Positions 9,031 through 17,803 of a stretch of DNA of 64,000 bases are shown here, piece after piece. The notes below the pieces were generated by a model. It did not search any database and was not told the origin of the DNA. It saw only the letters and a program-made list of their open reading frames with translations. Where the stretch lies: assembly GCF_003345255.1 (NCBI RefSeq), contig NZ_CP029331.1, positions 1,302,001-1,366,000 of the forward strand. The letters are read 5' to 3'. The translations under genes were made by a program, and so were the position numbers. The stretch's first letter is position 1. Each line of letters begins with the position of its first letter. The DNA comes from Pseudothauera hydrothermalis (GTDB lineage: Bacteria; Pseudomonadota; Gammaproteobacteria; Burkholderiales; Rhodocyclaceae).

Positions 9031-10032
9031 GTGAATCGGCTGCACCCACGTGTTTTGTTGGCCTGGAGCTTTGGTTTGTTGTTGGCCGGCCTACTGCTCG
9101 GGGGACTGGGTCGGGCGGTCGCGGCTGAGCCCACCGTCTTACGAGTTGGCGTGCTGAAGTTTGGCACGGTAAGTTGGGAGCTCGATGTCATCCGTTACCA
9201 CGGGTTGGATCGCCAATACGGTGTGGCGCTGGAAGTGGTGGAGCTGGCAAACAAGGACGCTACTGCCATTGCGTTGCAGGGCGGCGCGGTGGATATCATC
9301 GTCACCGACTGGCTGTGGGTGTCGCGCCAGCGCGACGCCGGTGCGGACTACACCTTCGTGGCCTATTCGGAAGCCTCGGGCGCGCTGATGGTGCGCCCGG
9401 ACGGCGGCATCCGCTCGCTGGGGGATTTGGCTGGCAAGCGCATCGGCGTGGCCGGCAGCGCACTTGACAAGAGCTGGTTACTGTTGCGTGCCCATACGCA
9501 GCGAACGGCCGGGCGCGAGCTCATGGACAGCGCGCGTGTGGTTTTTGCTGCGCCGCCCTTGCTCAACGAAAAATTCCTGCAAGGCGAACTCGATGCGGTG
9601 CTCAACTTCTGGCAGTACGCTGCGCGTCTACAGGCGCAGGGCATGGTGCCATTGGTCCAGGTGCAAGACTTGCTTGCCGGACTGGGTGTGCCGGGACGTT
9701 TGCCGCTGATCGGCTATGTATTCTCGGAACGCTTAGCGGCTGCGCGGCCAGACGCGGTGCGCGGTTTCATCGCCGCTTCGCGTGCGGCGCAAGCCCTGCT
9801 GCGCACCTCCGACGCCGAATGGGCGCGCCTGCAGCCATTGACCGGCGCCACGGATGCAGCCACGCTGGCCGCGCTGCGCGAGGGTTATCGCCGCGGCATT
9901 CCATCGGGCAGCGCCGCCGATCACCAAGCGGCGATCCAGGCCGCTTACCGCGTCCTGGCCGAGACCGGCGGGGCGGTGCTGGTGGGCAAGTCAGCCGGGC
10001 TCGCCCCTGGTACGGTGTGGCAGGGTTGGTGA
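9031..10032 (+). CDS. ABC importer substrate-binding protein (SsuA/TauA/NMT1-like)
   Basis: A periplasmic binding protein of about 333 residues. I chose the GTG at 9031 because GGAG lies 9 bases upstream and the protein then begins with a proper signal peptide (basic start, hydrophobic LLAWSFGLLLAGLLLGGLG, AVAAEP cleavage). Longer in-frame starts would add about 55 unlikely residues. The mature part has the NMT1/SsuA pattern: LRVGVLKFGTVSWELDVI, QGGAVDIIVTDWLWVSRQR and SLGDLAGKRIGVAG. The ligand cannot be read from the sequence. The stop overlaps the permease start (TGATG). It is the first gene of a seven-gene operon ending with the Ped-type ABC system. Confidence 0.8.
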   Translation: MNRLHPRVLLAWSFGLLLAGLLLGGLGRAVAAEPTVLRVGVLKFGTVSWELDVIRYHGLDRQYGVALEVVELANKDATAIALQGGAVDIIVTDWLWVSRQRDAGADYTFVAYSEASGALMVRPDGGIRSLGDLAGKRIGVAGSALDKSWLLLRAHTQRTAGRELMDSARVVFAAPPLLNEKFLQGELDAVLNFWQYAARLQAQGMVPLVQVQDLLAGLGVPGRLPLIGYVFSERLAAARPDAVRGFIAASRAAQALLRTSDAEWARLQPLTGATDAATLAALREGYRRGIPSGSAADHQAAIQAAYRVLAETGGAVLVGKSAGLAPGTVWQGW

Positions 10033-10802
10033 TGATCGGTGCGCCCGCCGTGACTGCCGCCCTGCCGCCGCGTTGGCTACGCGGTGTCTCGCTGGCGGTT
10101 TTCCTTGGCGCCTGGGCGCTGGTGGCGGTGGTGGCCGAAAGCCGTGTGCTGCCCACGCCCTGGGCGGTGGCCGCCAGTATCGGCGCACACCTGACCCACG
10201 GCACGCTGCTGGCCGATCTGGGTATCACACTGACCAGGGTGGCGGTGGCCTTTGTGCTGGCGATGGCACTTGGCATCGCGCTGGGCATGATCATGGGCGT
10301 GAGCGAACGCGCAAATCAACTACTCGACGGCGGTTTGATCCTGTTTCTCAACCTGCCGGCACTGGTGGTGATCATCCTGTGCTATGTGTGGTTCGGGCTC
10401 AACGAGACCGCGGCCATTCTGGCGGTGGCGGTCAACAAAATTCCCAACGTGGTGGTGGTCATGCGCGAAGGCACCCGCGCCGTCGGGCGCGAGCTACTGC
10501 AGGTGGCGCAGGTTTTCCATGTGCCACCGCTGCGCCGCTTCCTGGTGTTTTTTCTGCCGCAGCTCTACCCGTATATCATGGCTGCGGCGCGCAACGGCAT
10601 GGCGCTGATCTGGAAGATCGTACTGGTGGTGGAGCTGCTCGGACGCAGTAATGGCGTCGGTTTCCAGCTCTCGATGTTCTTCCAGCTCTTCGATATTGCC
10701 GGGATCCTGGCCTACACGCTGGCCTTTGTGGCGGTGATGCTTTTGGTCGAAATGGCTGTGCTCGCGCCGATCGAACGGCGGCTGACCAGGTGGCGGACAT
10801 GA
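10032..10802 (+). CDS. ABC importer permease (SsuC/TauC-like)
   Basis: An inner-membrane permease of 256 residues with about six transmembrane helices. It has the family coupling-helix region around EGTRAVGRELLQVAQVFHVPP, in the position of the EAA loop. The ATG at 10032 overlaps the binding-protein stop, which explains the choice over longer in-frame starts inside the previous gene. It forms the importer with the binding protein before it and the ATPase after it, with which it overlaps by an ATGA. It belongs to the nitrate/sulfonate/taurine type by architecture; the substrate is not known. Confidence 0.85.
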   Translation: MIGAPAVTAALPPRWLRGVSLAVFLGAWALVAVVAESRVLPTPWAVAASIGAHLTHGTLLADLGITLTRVAVAFVLAMALGIALGMIMGVSERANQLLDGGLILFLNLPALVVIILCYVWFGLNETAAILAVAVNKIPNVVVVMREGTRAVGRELLQVAQVFHVPPLRRFLVFFLPQLYPYIMAAARNGMALIWKIVLVVELLGRSNGVGFQLSMFFQLFDIAGILAYTLAFVAVMLLVEMAVLAPIERRLTRWRT

Positions 10803-11617
10803 ATGGGGCGGTGCTGTCCGATTTATCGATCAGGGTGGCCGAAAAGCGCTACCCTGGCGCCGTAGAGCCGGCCATTGCCGGGCTTGCTTTCGATTTGCCG
10901 GCTCGCCAATTCTGCTGCATCGTCGGACCATCAGGCTGTGGCAAGACTTCGCTGCTCAACATCCTCGCCGGGCTGGATCGTGCGGCACGCGCCGAGGTGC
11001 GTTTTGCAGACGGTTCCACGCCGGCCGCGACGCCAATCGGCTACATGTTTCAGACCCCGCGCCTGCTGCCTTGGCGCACCGTGCGCGACAATGTGCGGGT
11101 GGTGCTCGATGCGGCGGCAGTGGCTGCCGGGCGTGCCGAGCGGCTGCTCGATGAGATGGGACTGGGCGCGTGTCTGGATATTTATCCGGGTCAGCTCTCC
11201 GGTGGCATGCAGCGCCGGGTGGCGTTGGCGCGCGCCTTCGCCATCGAGCCGCGCTTGCTGTTGCTCGACGAACCGTTCGTGTCGCTCGACCAGCCGGTGG
11301 CCGAACATTTGCGCGGAATGTTGTTGGATCTTTGGCAGCGCCATCCGACCACGGTGCTGTTTGTCACCCATGATTTACGCGAAGCCATCCAACTTGGTGA
11401 CCGCATTGTTTTCCTTTCGCGTGCGCCTTCCCGGGTGATTCTGGACGTGACGGTCGACTTGCCACGCCCGCGTCACGCTGAGGGCAGTGAGGTGGATGAC
11501 TTTCGCCGCAGCTTGCTGGCGCGTCATCGCGAATTGTTGGCCGGGGTGGCGGAGTCGGTGGCCGGAGAGGTGGGCGCGACGCCGGACCCCAGCTCCATGG
11601 AGAGCCAGCTATGTTGA
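10799..11617 (+). CDS. ABC importer ATP-binding protein (SsuB/TauB-like)
   Basis: This ATPase powers the importer encoded by the two genes before it. Walker A is GPSGCGKTS, the Q-loop is MFQTPRLLPWRTV, the signature is LSGGMQRR, Walker B is LLLLDEPF, and the H-loop is VTHDLREA. The LLPWRTV Q-loop is typical of the taurine/nitrate group. The ATG at 10799 gives an ATGA overlap with the permease stop; a GTG at 10790 in frame is an alternative. The C-terminal extension of about 50 residues is not conserved. Length is 272 residues from the ATG. Confidence 0.88.
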   Translation: MNGAVLSDLSIRVAEKRYPGAVEPAIAGLAFDLPARQFCCIVGPSGCGKTSLLNILAGLDRAARAEVRFADGSTPAATPIGYMFQTPRLLPWRTVRDNVRVVLDAAAVAAGRAERLLDEMGLGACLDIYPGQLSGGMQRRVALARAFAIEPRLLLLDEPFVSLDQPVAEHLRGMLLDLWQRHPTTVLFVTHDLREAIQLGDRIVFLSRAPSRVILDVTVDLPRPRHAEGSEVDDFRRSLLARHRELLAGVAESVAGEVGATPDPSSMESQLC

Positions 11618-12366
11618 GTGTGCGTGAAGTGAGTAAATCCTATGGTGCGGTGCGTGCGCTCGACCGGGTCAGCCTGGAGGTGGCAGCAGGCACTTTCTGC
11701 GTGTTGCTGGGACCCAACGGGGCCGGCAAGTCCACGCTGTTCCAGCTGCTCAGCGGCCTTTTCGTGCCCGACGGTGGCGAGATTTTCATCGATGGTATTT
11801 CGGTGCGCCGTCAGCCGGCGCGCGCACTGACCCGTCTGGGGGTGGTGTTTCAGCAACAGGCGCTGGATCTCGATCTGTCGATTGCCCGCAACCTGCTGCT
11901 GCACGCCGATCTGCACGGCATGCCCCGCGCGCTGGCACGCAGCCGCATCGAGGAGGGATTGGCGCAGTTCGATCTTGCCGCACACGGCGGGCGAAAAGTG
12001 CGCGAACTGTCGGGAGGCAATCGCCGAAAGGTGGAACTGATCCGTGCCATGCTGCATCGGCCGGCGGTATTGTTGATGGACGAGGCCACCGTTGGGCTGG
12101 ATCTGCCCTCGCGCCGCGCGCTGCGCAGCCACATTTCCCACTGCATGCAGCAGCGCCCGATGGCGGTGCTGTGGGCCACCCACTGGATCGAGGAGGTCGA
12201 GGACGCTGGCCAGGTGGTGGTGCTGCACCGCGGTCGCGTGCTGGCCGACGGCTCGCAACAGGCGGTGATCGCGGCGCTCGGCGCGCCGACGCTGGAACAA
12301 GGATTCTTCAAGGCGGCCGGCCTGGCCGCTACCCATATCAATAGCCCGCAAGGAGCCCTGTCATGA
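11611..12366 (+). CDS. ABC ATP-binding protein of the PQQ-dependent alcohol dehydrogenase system (PedA/B-type)
   Basis: A 251-residue ATPase of the DrrA/ABC-2 exporter type. Walker A is GPNGAGKST, the signature region LSGGNRRKVEL, Walker B VLLMDEATVGLD, and the H residue is in WATHWIEEV. It resembles the family always found near quinoprotein alcohol dehydrogenases (TIGRFAM name: PQQ-dependent alcohol dehydrogenase system ATP-binding subunit). It overlaps the previous gene by 7 bases and the next by ATGA. Its partner permease is the gene at 14483-15337. The transported compound is unknown; export of a toxic aldehyde or import of a cofactor have both been suggested for this family. Confidence 0.85.
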   Translation: MLSVREVSKSYGAVRALDRVSLEVAAGTFCVLLGPNGAGKSTLFQLLSGLFVPDGGEIFIDGISVRRQPARALTRLGVVFQQQALDLDLSIARNLLLHADLHGMPRALARSRIEEGLAQFDLAAHGGRKVRELSGGNRRKVELIRAMLHRPAVLLMDEATVGLDLPSRRALRSHISHCMQQRPMAVLWATHWIEEVEDAGQVVVLHRGRVLADGSQQAVIAALGAPTLEQGFFKAAGLAATHINSPQGALS

Positions 12367-13343
12367 CCCCGACGACTATCTCCGCCCGCCATGTGCTCGC
12401 CGCGCTGGCCCTGGCCGGCGCCGCCGGTGCCGCGCAAGCGGCCACGCTGTATGTGTCCAGCGAAAAAGACGATGCGCTCACCATGATCGACCTTGCCACG
12501 CTCCAGGTTACCGGCACGGTGGCTACCTGCAAGCGCCCACGGCACATGCAGTTGGCCGCTGGCGGCAAGCAGCTCGTGGTCGCATGCACCGAATCTGGCA
12601 AGGCCGACGTCATCGATTTGGCCAATGGCCGCTCGGTGCGCCGCATCGACCTCGGAGACGACCCGGAGATTTTCGATCTGTCGCCCGACGGCAAAACGCT
12701 CTATGTGTCCAATGAAGACGACGGCGAAATGGGGATTGTCGATTTCGCCAGCGGCAAACGCACCGGCGCGGTGAAGGTGGGACAGGAGCCGGAAGGCGTG
12801 AAAGTGTCGCCAGATGGCAAGACGGTGTTCGTCACCTCGGAGGTGGCCAGCATGGTGCATGTGGTCGATGCGGCCAGCGGCAAGGTGGTGAAAAACATCA
12901 AGGTTGGCAAGCGCCCGCGCCGCTTCGCGATCAGTCCGGACGGTCGTGAGCTGTGGGTGAGTAACGAATTGGATGCCAGCGTCAGCGTGATCGATACCGC
13001 CAAGCTGGAGGTGGTCGACACCTTGCGCTTCGAGCTCAAGGGCGCCCGCAGCGAGGACATCACGCCAGTGGGATTGGCCTTCAGCCGTGATGGCCGGCGC
13101 GCCTTCGTCGGCCTGGGCAGAGCCAATCATGTGGCTTTCGTCGATGTCGCCAGCCGCAAGGTGCAGGAACTGGTCTTGGTGGGCAAGCGCGCCTGGAGCG
13201 TGGCGCTCAACGCCGACGAGTCGCGGCTGTTCGTGGTCAATGGCTTGTCGGATGATGTGACCGTGGTCGATGTGGCTGCGGCCAAGGCAGTCAAAACCAT
13301 TCCGGTGGGCCGCGTGCCGCACACCGCGGTGGTGGTGGAATAA
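12363..13343 (+). CDS. PQQ-dependent catabolism-associated beta-propeller protein
   Basis: A secreted 326-residue protein with a clear signal peptide (ALAGAAGAAQA cleavage). It consists of seven YVTN-like repeats of about 42 residues, each with a variant of LSPDGKTLYVSNED and VIDTA/VVDAA. This is the seven-bladed propeller that sits beside the Ped-type ABC genes (TIGR03866 family). It contains no PQQ-enzyme active site and is most likely a periplasmic scaffold or binding partner. It is translationally coupled to the ATPase before it; the next gene starts 3 bases after its stop. Confidence 0.88.
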   Translation: MTPTTISARHVLAALALAGAAGAAQAATLYVSSEKDDALTMIDLATLQVTGTVATCKRPRHMQLAAGGKQLVVACTESGKADVIDLANGRSVRRIDLGDDPEIFDLSPDGKTLYVSNEDDGEMGIVDFASGKRTGAVKVGQEPEGVKVSPDGKTVFVTSEVASMVHVVDAASGKVVKNIKVGKRPRRFAISPDGRELWVSNELDASVSVIDTAKLEVVDTLRFELKGARSEDITPVGLAFSRDGRRAFVGLGRANHVAFVDVASRKVQELVLVGKRAWSVALNADESRLFVVNGLSDDVTVVDVAAAKAVKTIPVGRVPHTAVVVE

Positions 13344-13346
13344 GTC

Positions 13347-14501
13347 ATGCGTCGCACGCTGGATACGGTTGCCGGTCTGCTGGCCGCCTTGACGTTGACC
13401 TGCGCGGCGCATGCGGCGGACTTTCGGGTTGGGCTGATCGCTGTGGCCGATGACCCGCGCCTGGACCGTGATCGCCTGGAGCGGGCTTACCTGGGTCATC
13501 CGGGTGGATCGGCCGCCGATGGGCTGAACCTCGCGCTGGACGATGCCGCCTTCGAACTCGAGGCGGCCGATCGCCGCTTGGGCTTGGTCGAAACCGAAGT
13601 CGCCTCGGTCGAGGCCGCCCGGGCCGCCGCCGCGCGCAGCGTCAAGGAGGGAGCGGTAGTGCTGGTGGTGGATCTGCCCGCGCCTTGGGTGCTGGCGGTG
13701 GTCGACGCGGTGCGGGTGCCGGTGATCAACGTCGGCGAGGCCGCCGATGCGCTGCGGGAGGCCGACTGCCGCGCCAACCTGTTCCATACGCTACCGAGCG
13801 AACGCATGCGTGCCGATGCGCTGGCGCAGACCCTGGTCGAGCGGCGCTGGCGCAAGGTGCTGCTGCTGGTCGGCAGCACGCCGGCCGATGCGGCGCGCGG
13901 CGCAGTGGTGGAGGCTGCGGCCAAACGTTACGGCCTGATGGTGGTGGCCAAGAAGCCCTTCAGGCGCTCGGCCGACCCGCGAGAGCGCGATCTGGCCAAC
14001 CCGCAACTACTCACCGGCGGTAACGACTACGACGTGGTGTGGGTGGTCGATAGCGACGGCGAGTTTGCCCGCGCCTTGCCCTACCGCACCGCCCAGCCGC
14101 GCCCGGTGGTGGGCGATGGCGGCCTGGTGGCGTTGGCTTGGCATGCACAGTTCGAGCGCTTTGGCGCACCGCAGGTCAGCCGCCGCTTCCAGAAAGCCGC
14201 CGGACGGCCGATGGTGGCGCAGGACTGGGCGGCTTGGCTGGCGGGTAAGGCAGCGGTGGCTGCGGTGTTGTCTGGGGACGACAAGGGGCCGGCGAAACTG
14301 ACCGGCCTTGCACTCGATGGCTCCAAGGGGGTGGCGCTGGCTTTTCGTCCCTGGGATGGGCAACTGCGTCAGCCTTTATTGTTGACCGACGGTCAGGGCG
14401 TGGTGACCACAGCACCGGTCGACGGCATCCTGCATCCCCGAAACGCGCTCGACACCTTGGGCGCGGATGAGGCCGAAAAACGATGCGCGCACCCGCACTG
14501 A
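13347..14501 (+). CDS. Substrate-binding protein of the PQQ-dependent alcohol dehydrogenase ABC system
   Basis: A 384-residue type I periplasmic binding-fold protein with a signal peptide ending at AHAAD. Segments such as FRVGLIAVADDPRLDRDRLERAY, DAAFELEAADRRLGLVE and RWRKVLLLVG are like the branched-chain amino acid binding fold. It fits the TIGR03863-type family that accompanies quinoprotein alcohol dehydrogenases. The last 19 bases overlap the permease gene. Although called substrate-binding, the ligand is not known, and pairing with an ABC-2 type permease is unusual for an importer. Confidence 0.82.
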   Translation: MRRTLDTVAGLLAALTLTCAAHAADFRVGLIAVADDPRLDRDRLERAYLGHPGGSAADGLNLALDDAAFELEAADRRLGLVETEVASVEAARAAAARSVKEGAVVLVVDLPAPWVLAVVDAVRVPVINVGEAADALREADCRANLFHTLPSERMRADALAQTLVERRWRKVLLLVGSTPADAARGAVVEAAAKRYGLMVVAKKPFRRSADPRERDLANPQLLTGGNDYDVVWVVDSDGEFARALPYRTAQPRPVVGDGGLVALAWHAQFERFGAPQVSRRFQKAAGRPMVAQDWAAWLAGKAAVAAVLSGDDKGPAKLTGLALDGSKGVALAFRPWDGQLRQPLLLTDGQGVVTTAPVDGILHPRNALDTLGADEAEKRCAHPH

Positions 14502-15337
14502 AAACCGCTGAGCCGTCTGCACGCAGCGCATTGCGCCACGCGCTGCAGGCGCTGTGGGCCATCGTTGCGCGCGAGCTGTTCAAGTTCGCCCGCCAATACG
14601 GCCGCCTGGTGTCGGCGCTGGTGCGCCCGTTGCTGTGGTTGGCAGTGTTTGCCGCGGGTTTTCGCAACGTGTTTGGGGTGGCCATCGTGCCGCCTTATGA
14701 AACTTACATTACCTATGATGAGTACATCGCGCCGGGGTTGATCGGCATGGTGATGCTGTTCAACGGCATGCAATCTTCACTGGCCATGGTCTACGACCGC
14801 GAGATGGGCATGATGCGCCTGCTGCTTACCGCGCCGCTGCCGCGTGCCTGGATTCTGTTTGCCAAGCTGGCGGCGACTGCGGTGCTCTCGCTGCTGCAGG
14901 CGGTGGCTTTTGTGGCCATCGCCGCGCTGCTCGGCACCGCGCTGCCGCTATGGGGGACGCACACCCCGCAGGTGCTGGCCGCCGCAGTGGGCGGTGCGTT
15001 GATGCTGGGCGCGCTCGGCTTGCTGCTATCGGTGTATGTGCGACAGTTGGAAAACTTCGCCGGGGCGATGAATTTCGTCATCTTTCCGATGTACTTCATT
15101 TCCACAGCGCTTTATCCACTCTGGAAGCTGGAGGAGGCAGGCGCGCGCTGGGTGTTCTTCGCCGCGCAGGGCAACCCTTTTACTTACGCGGTGGAATGGC
15201 TGCGCTTTGCGCTCTACGGCCAGGATCCGGGCTGGGCTCCATGGATCGTGTGTGGCACCGCGCTGGCCTGCTTCACGTTGGCTTGCTGGGGCTACGACCC
15301 GCAACGCGGATTCGGGCAGTTGACAAAGCGTGGTTGA
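14483..15337 (+). CDS. ABC-2 type permease of the PQQ-dependent alcohol dehydrogenase system (PedC-like)
   Basis: A 284-residue inner-membrane protein with about six helices and the ABC2_membrane arrangement seen in exporters of the DrrB/NodJ type. It is like PedC of the phenylethanol system of Pseudomonas putida. Key segments are APGLIGMVMLFNGMQSSLAMVYDREMGMMRLLLTAPLPR (the family signature region, quoted in parts only as AMVYDREMG and LLTAPLPR) and the late FPMYFISTALYPLW. It closes the seven-gene operon. pqqA follows after about 300 bases. Confidence 0.85.
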   Translation: MRAPALKTAEPSARSALRHALQALWAIVARELFKFARQYGRLVSALVRPLLWLAVFAAGFRNVFGVAIVPPYETYITYDEYIAPGLIGMVMLFNGMQSSLAMVYDREMGMMRLLLTAPLPRAWILFAKLAATAVLSLLQAVAFVAIAALLGTALPLWGTHTPQVLAAAVGGALMLGALGLLLSVYVRQLENFAGAMNFVIFPMYFISTALYPLWKLEEAGARWVFFAAQGNPFTYAVEWLRFALYGQDPGWAPWIVCGTALACFTLACWGYDPQRGFGQLTKRG

Positions 15338-15644
15338 GTAACCGAAAGACACAGAGGTTTGAGCGCGCTGCCCTCGGCTTGCGTGGGCGCGCTCGCCAAC
15401 CCTGCGTAGTCTTTCCAGTCTGGCGGCTCTGTGGCGTCCGCGGGCGGCAGTCGCGCGGCTGGTGCGGGAAAAATGTCGGCGCCCACGCCACTTCATGATT
15501 TTCTCTATCCGTTTGGGCGGAATTCCACGATGTGCTGGAAATTGCCTTCGGGCACTCTGGTGACCGTAGCGGCGCGTCGATGTACCGCTACCGGACGGAG
15601 GCAGTGCCTCCATTCAAAAGCTCAACGCCATCAGGAGAGAGATC
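15338..15644 (+). other. Upstream region of pqqA
   Basis: These 307 bases separate the ABC operon from pqqA. No gene is convincing. I found no -24/-12 promoter here, unlike at many genes of the island. A good ribosome binding site (AGGAG at 15633-15637) precedes pqqA. The promoter itself I cannot place. Confidence 0.5.
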
Positions 15645-15719
15645 ATGAAGTGGGAAACCCCGAGCGCTTGCGACTTCCGGTTCGGTTTTGAAATCACCAT
15701 GTACATTGCCACGCGCTGA
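15645..15719 (+). CDS. pqqA: PQQ precursor peptide PqqA
   Basis: A 24-residue ribosomal peptide. Its Glu16 and Tyr20, in the motif E-I-T-M-Y, are the two residues that PqqE cross-links and that become the carbon skeleton of PQQ. The start is supported by AGGAG 7 bases upstream, and the N-terminus [11 protein letters not shown] is typical. It is first in pqqABCDE. A strong hairpin follows the stop and may hold down expression of the downstream genes relative to this peptide, which is consumed stoichiometrically. Confidence 0.95.
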   Translation: MKWETPSACDFRFGFEITMYIATR

Positions 15720-15729
15720 GCGTGGCTCG

Positions 15730-15758
15730 GCCCCCCGTCCCGGGGGGCGGCCGTCTTT
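15730..15758 (+). terminator. Hairpin between pqqA and pqqB (attenuator or RNA stabiliser)
   Basis: GCCCCCCG at 15730-15737 pairs with CGGGGGGC at 15741-15748 around a 3-base loop, followed by GGCCGTCTTTT. The stem is very stable but the T run is short and starts 6 bases late. Partial termination or 3'-end protection of a pqqA-only transcript is likely. Confidence 0.65.
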
Positions 15759-15775
15759 TCCAATCTTGCGCCGAC

Positions 15776-16687
15776 ATGAGAATTCGCGTCCTCGGTTCCG
15801 CTGCCGGCGGCGGTTTTCCGCAGTGGAACTGTAACTGCCCGCGCTGCGATGGACTGCGCCGCGGCACGATCCGCGCCCTGGCGCGCACACAGTCTTCGAT
15901 TGCGGTCAGTGACAATGGTGAGCGCTGGGTGCTGTTCAATGCCTCGCCCGACGTTTTGCAGCAAATCCGTAGCTTTCCAGCATTGCAGCCGGGGCGCGCA
16001 CTACGCGACACCGCGATTGCCGCCATCGTGCTGATCGACGCGCAGATCGACCACACTACCGGCCTTTACATGCTGCGCGAACATCGCCAGCCTCTGCAGC
16101 TGTGGTGTACCCGCCAGGTCTATGAGGATCTCACCCGTGGTAATCCGCTTCTGAAGTTGCTCGAACACTACTGCGGGGTGAATTGGCACGAACTGCCACT
16201 GGGAGAGGATTTCCAACTACCTGGTTTGGAAGGGTTGCGCTTTGCCGCGCTGCCACTGCTGTCCAACGCGCCGCCGTATTCGCCGCGCCGTGACCAGCCT
16301 CAACCCGGCGACAATATTGGCATCACAATCAGAAACAACAGCGGACGCTCCCTGTTCTATGCCCCGGGTCTGGGGCAGATGGAAGCCCATGTGTGGGCGG
16401 CAATGCAGGCGGCCGATTGCGTGTTGGTCGATGGCACCTTATGGACCGACGACGAGATGATCCGGCTGGGCGTATCACAGAAAAGCTCGCGCGCCATGGG
16501 TCATCTGCCGCAAAGCGGCGAGGGCGGCATGATCGAGTGGCTCGACCGCCTGCCGCGGACCACCCGTAAGGTGCTCATCCACATCAACAACACCAACCCC
16601 ATTCTCGATGAAGACAGCGCCGAGCGCGCCACACTGGCCGCCCACGGTATCGAGGTGGCTTTCGATGGCATGGAGATTTCTCCTTGA
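15776..16687 (+). CDS. pqqB: PQQ biosynthesis hydroxylase PqqB
   Basis: PqqB is a metallo-beta-lactamase-fold iron enzyme that hydroxylates the Glu-Tyr intermediate released from PqqA. The protein is 303 residues from the ATG at 15776, which gives the family start [19 protein letters not shown]. An upstream in-frame start would run through the hairpin and was rejected. The CNCPRC zinc knuckle is at residues 21-26, and the characteristic [11 protein letters not shown] replaces the usual HxHxDH. Later segments [23 protein letters not shown] and HINNTNP are all conserved. Confidence 0.95.
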   Translation: MRIRVLGSAAGGGFPQWNCNCPRCDGLRRGTIRALARTQSSIAVSDNGERWVLFNASPDVLQQIRSFPALQPGRALRDTAIAAIVLIDAQIDHTTGLYMLREHRQPLQLWCTRQVYEDLTRGNPLLKLLEHYCGVNWHELPLGEDFQLPGLEGLRFAALPLLSNAPPYSPRRDQPQPGDNIGITIRNNSGRSLFYAPGLGQMEAHVWAAMQAADCVLVDGTLWTDDEMIRLGVSQKSSRAMGHLPQSGEGGMIEWLDRLPRTTRKVLIHINNTNPILDEDSAERATLAAHGIEVAFDGMEISP

Positions 16688-16730
16688 TGAGTGCGCCGTG
16701 CGTGCATGATGAATCCGTGGAGACCCTGGA

Positions 16731-17507
16731 ATGAACCTGAACGAGATGCCCGCCGAGCATTTGGCCCTGTTAGGCGGTGATGAACCGCCGCTCAGCCGCG
16801 AGGCGTTCGAAGTCCGACTGCGCGCCAAGAGCGCGAGTTACCACATCCACCACCCTTTTCACGTCATGATGGCCGAAGGGCGGCTCACCAAAGCGCAGTT
16901 GCAAGGCTGGGTGGCCAACCGCTATCTCTATCAGATTGCGATTCCGGTCAAGGACGCGGCCATCCTGTCCAACTGCCCGGACCGTGCGCTGCGGCGTGAG
17001 TGGATACAGCGGGTTCTCGACCACGACGGCTACGACATCGGCGGCATCCAGGACGATGGCGGCATCGAGGCGTGGATCCGCCTTGGTGAGGCGGTGGGGC
17101 TGAGTCGCGAAGAGATCACCTCGCAACGCCTGGTGGCGCCGGCGGCACGCTTCGCGGTCGATGCTTATGTCAACTTCGCCCGTCAGCGCCCCTGGCAGGA
17201 AGCAGTGGCATCCAGTCTCACCGAACTCTTTGCGCCGCACATTCATCAACAACGCTTGGACACCTGGCCGCAGAAATATCCTTGGGTCGACCCGGCAGGG
17301 CTGCAGTATTTTCGTAACCGTCTCACTCAGGCGCGCCGCGATGTCGCGCATGGGTTGCGTTTTACGTTGGATTACTTCAGCCAGAGCCGGGCATTACAAG
17401 AACGCGCGTTGGACATCCTGCAGTTCAAGCTAGATCTGCTGTGGGCGCTGGCTGACGCGATCATGTTGCAGCATTGCGAAATCGCCATTACCGGACCCAA
17501 GGCATGA
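16731..17507 (+). CDS. pqqC: Pyrroloquinoline-quinone synthase PqqC
   Basis: PqqC performs the final ring closure and eight-electron oxidation to PQQ, without a metal or cofactor. The 258-residue protein is a helical bundle of the TENA/PqqC fold. Conserved parts are [14 protein letters not shown] near residue 38, [26 protein letters not shown], and [16 protein letters not shown] with active-site histidines. It overlaps pqqD by ATGA, so the two are translated together. Confidence 0.96.
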   Translation: MNLNEMPAEHLALLGGDEPPLSREAFEVRLRAKSASYHIHHPFHVMMAEGRLTKAQLQGWVANRYLYQIAIPVKDAAILSNCPDRALRREWIQRVLDHDGYDIGGIQDDGGIEAWIRLGEAVGLSREEITSQRLVAPAARFAVDAYVNFARQRPWQEAVASSLTELFAPHIHQQRLDTWPQKYPWVDPAGLQYFRNRLTQARRDVAHGLRFTLDYFSQSRALQERALDILQFKLDLLWALADAIMLQHCEIAITGPKA

Positions 17508-17785
17508 ACACGGAGCAGGAGGGATTGCTGGTTGCACGTCCGCGCGTGGCGCGCCTACTCCGTCTGCAGTGGGAACAGGCGCAGCAGGCTTGGGTGTTGC
17601 TTTACCCGGAAGGCATGGTCAAACTCAACGCCAGCGCCGGTGAGATCATGAAACGCTGCGACGGTTCGCGAACCGTGACCGCGTTGATAGCCGAGCTGGA
17701 AGCGGCTTTTGGGGTAGCCGATCTGCGCGCCGATGTGCTGGCCTTTCTGGCCCTGGCCTTCAAGCAGCGCTGGATCGAAGTCTGA
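17504..17785 (+). CDS. pqqD: PqqA-binding chaperone PqqD
   Basis: PqqD is the RiPP recognition element that holds PqqA and delivers it to PqqE. The product is 93 residues from the ATG at 17504, which overlaps the pqqC stop; a longer upstream start would lie inside pqqC. The winged-helix pattern [31 protein letters not shown] followed by a [11 protein letters not shown] helix is characteristic (quoted here only in outline: [12 protein letters not shown] and GEIMKRCDG). pqqE follows 18 bases later. Confidence 0.95.
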   Translation: MNTEQEGLLVARPRVARLLRLQWEQAQQAWVLLYPEGMVKLNASAGEIMKRCDGSRTVTALIAELEAAFGVADLRADVLAFLALAFKQRWIEV

Positions 17786-17803
17786 GGTGAGCGGGGCACG
17801 CCT

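Noticed and set aside
11850-13787. A 645-codon minus-strand open frame across the ABC ATPase and propeller genes
   Set aside because: Antisense shadow of well-supported genes; His- and Arg-rich sequence with no domain pattern.
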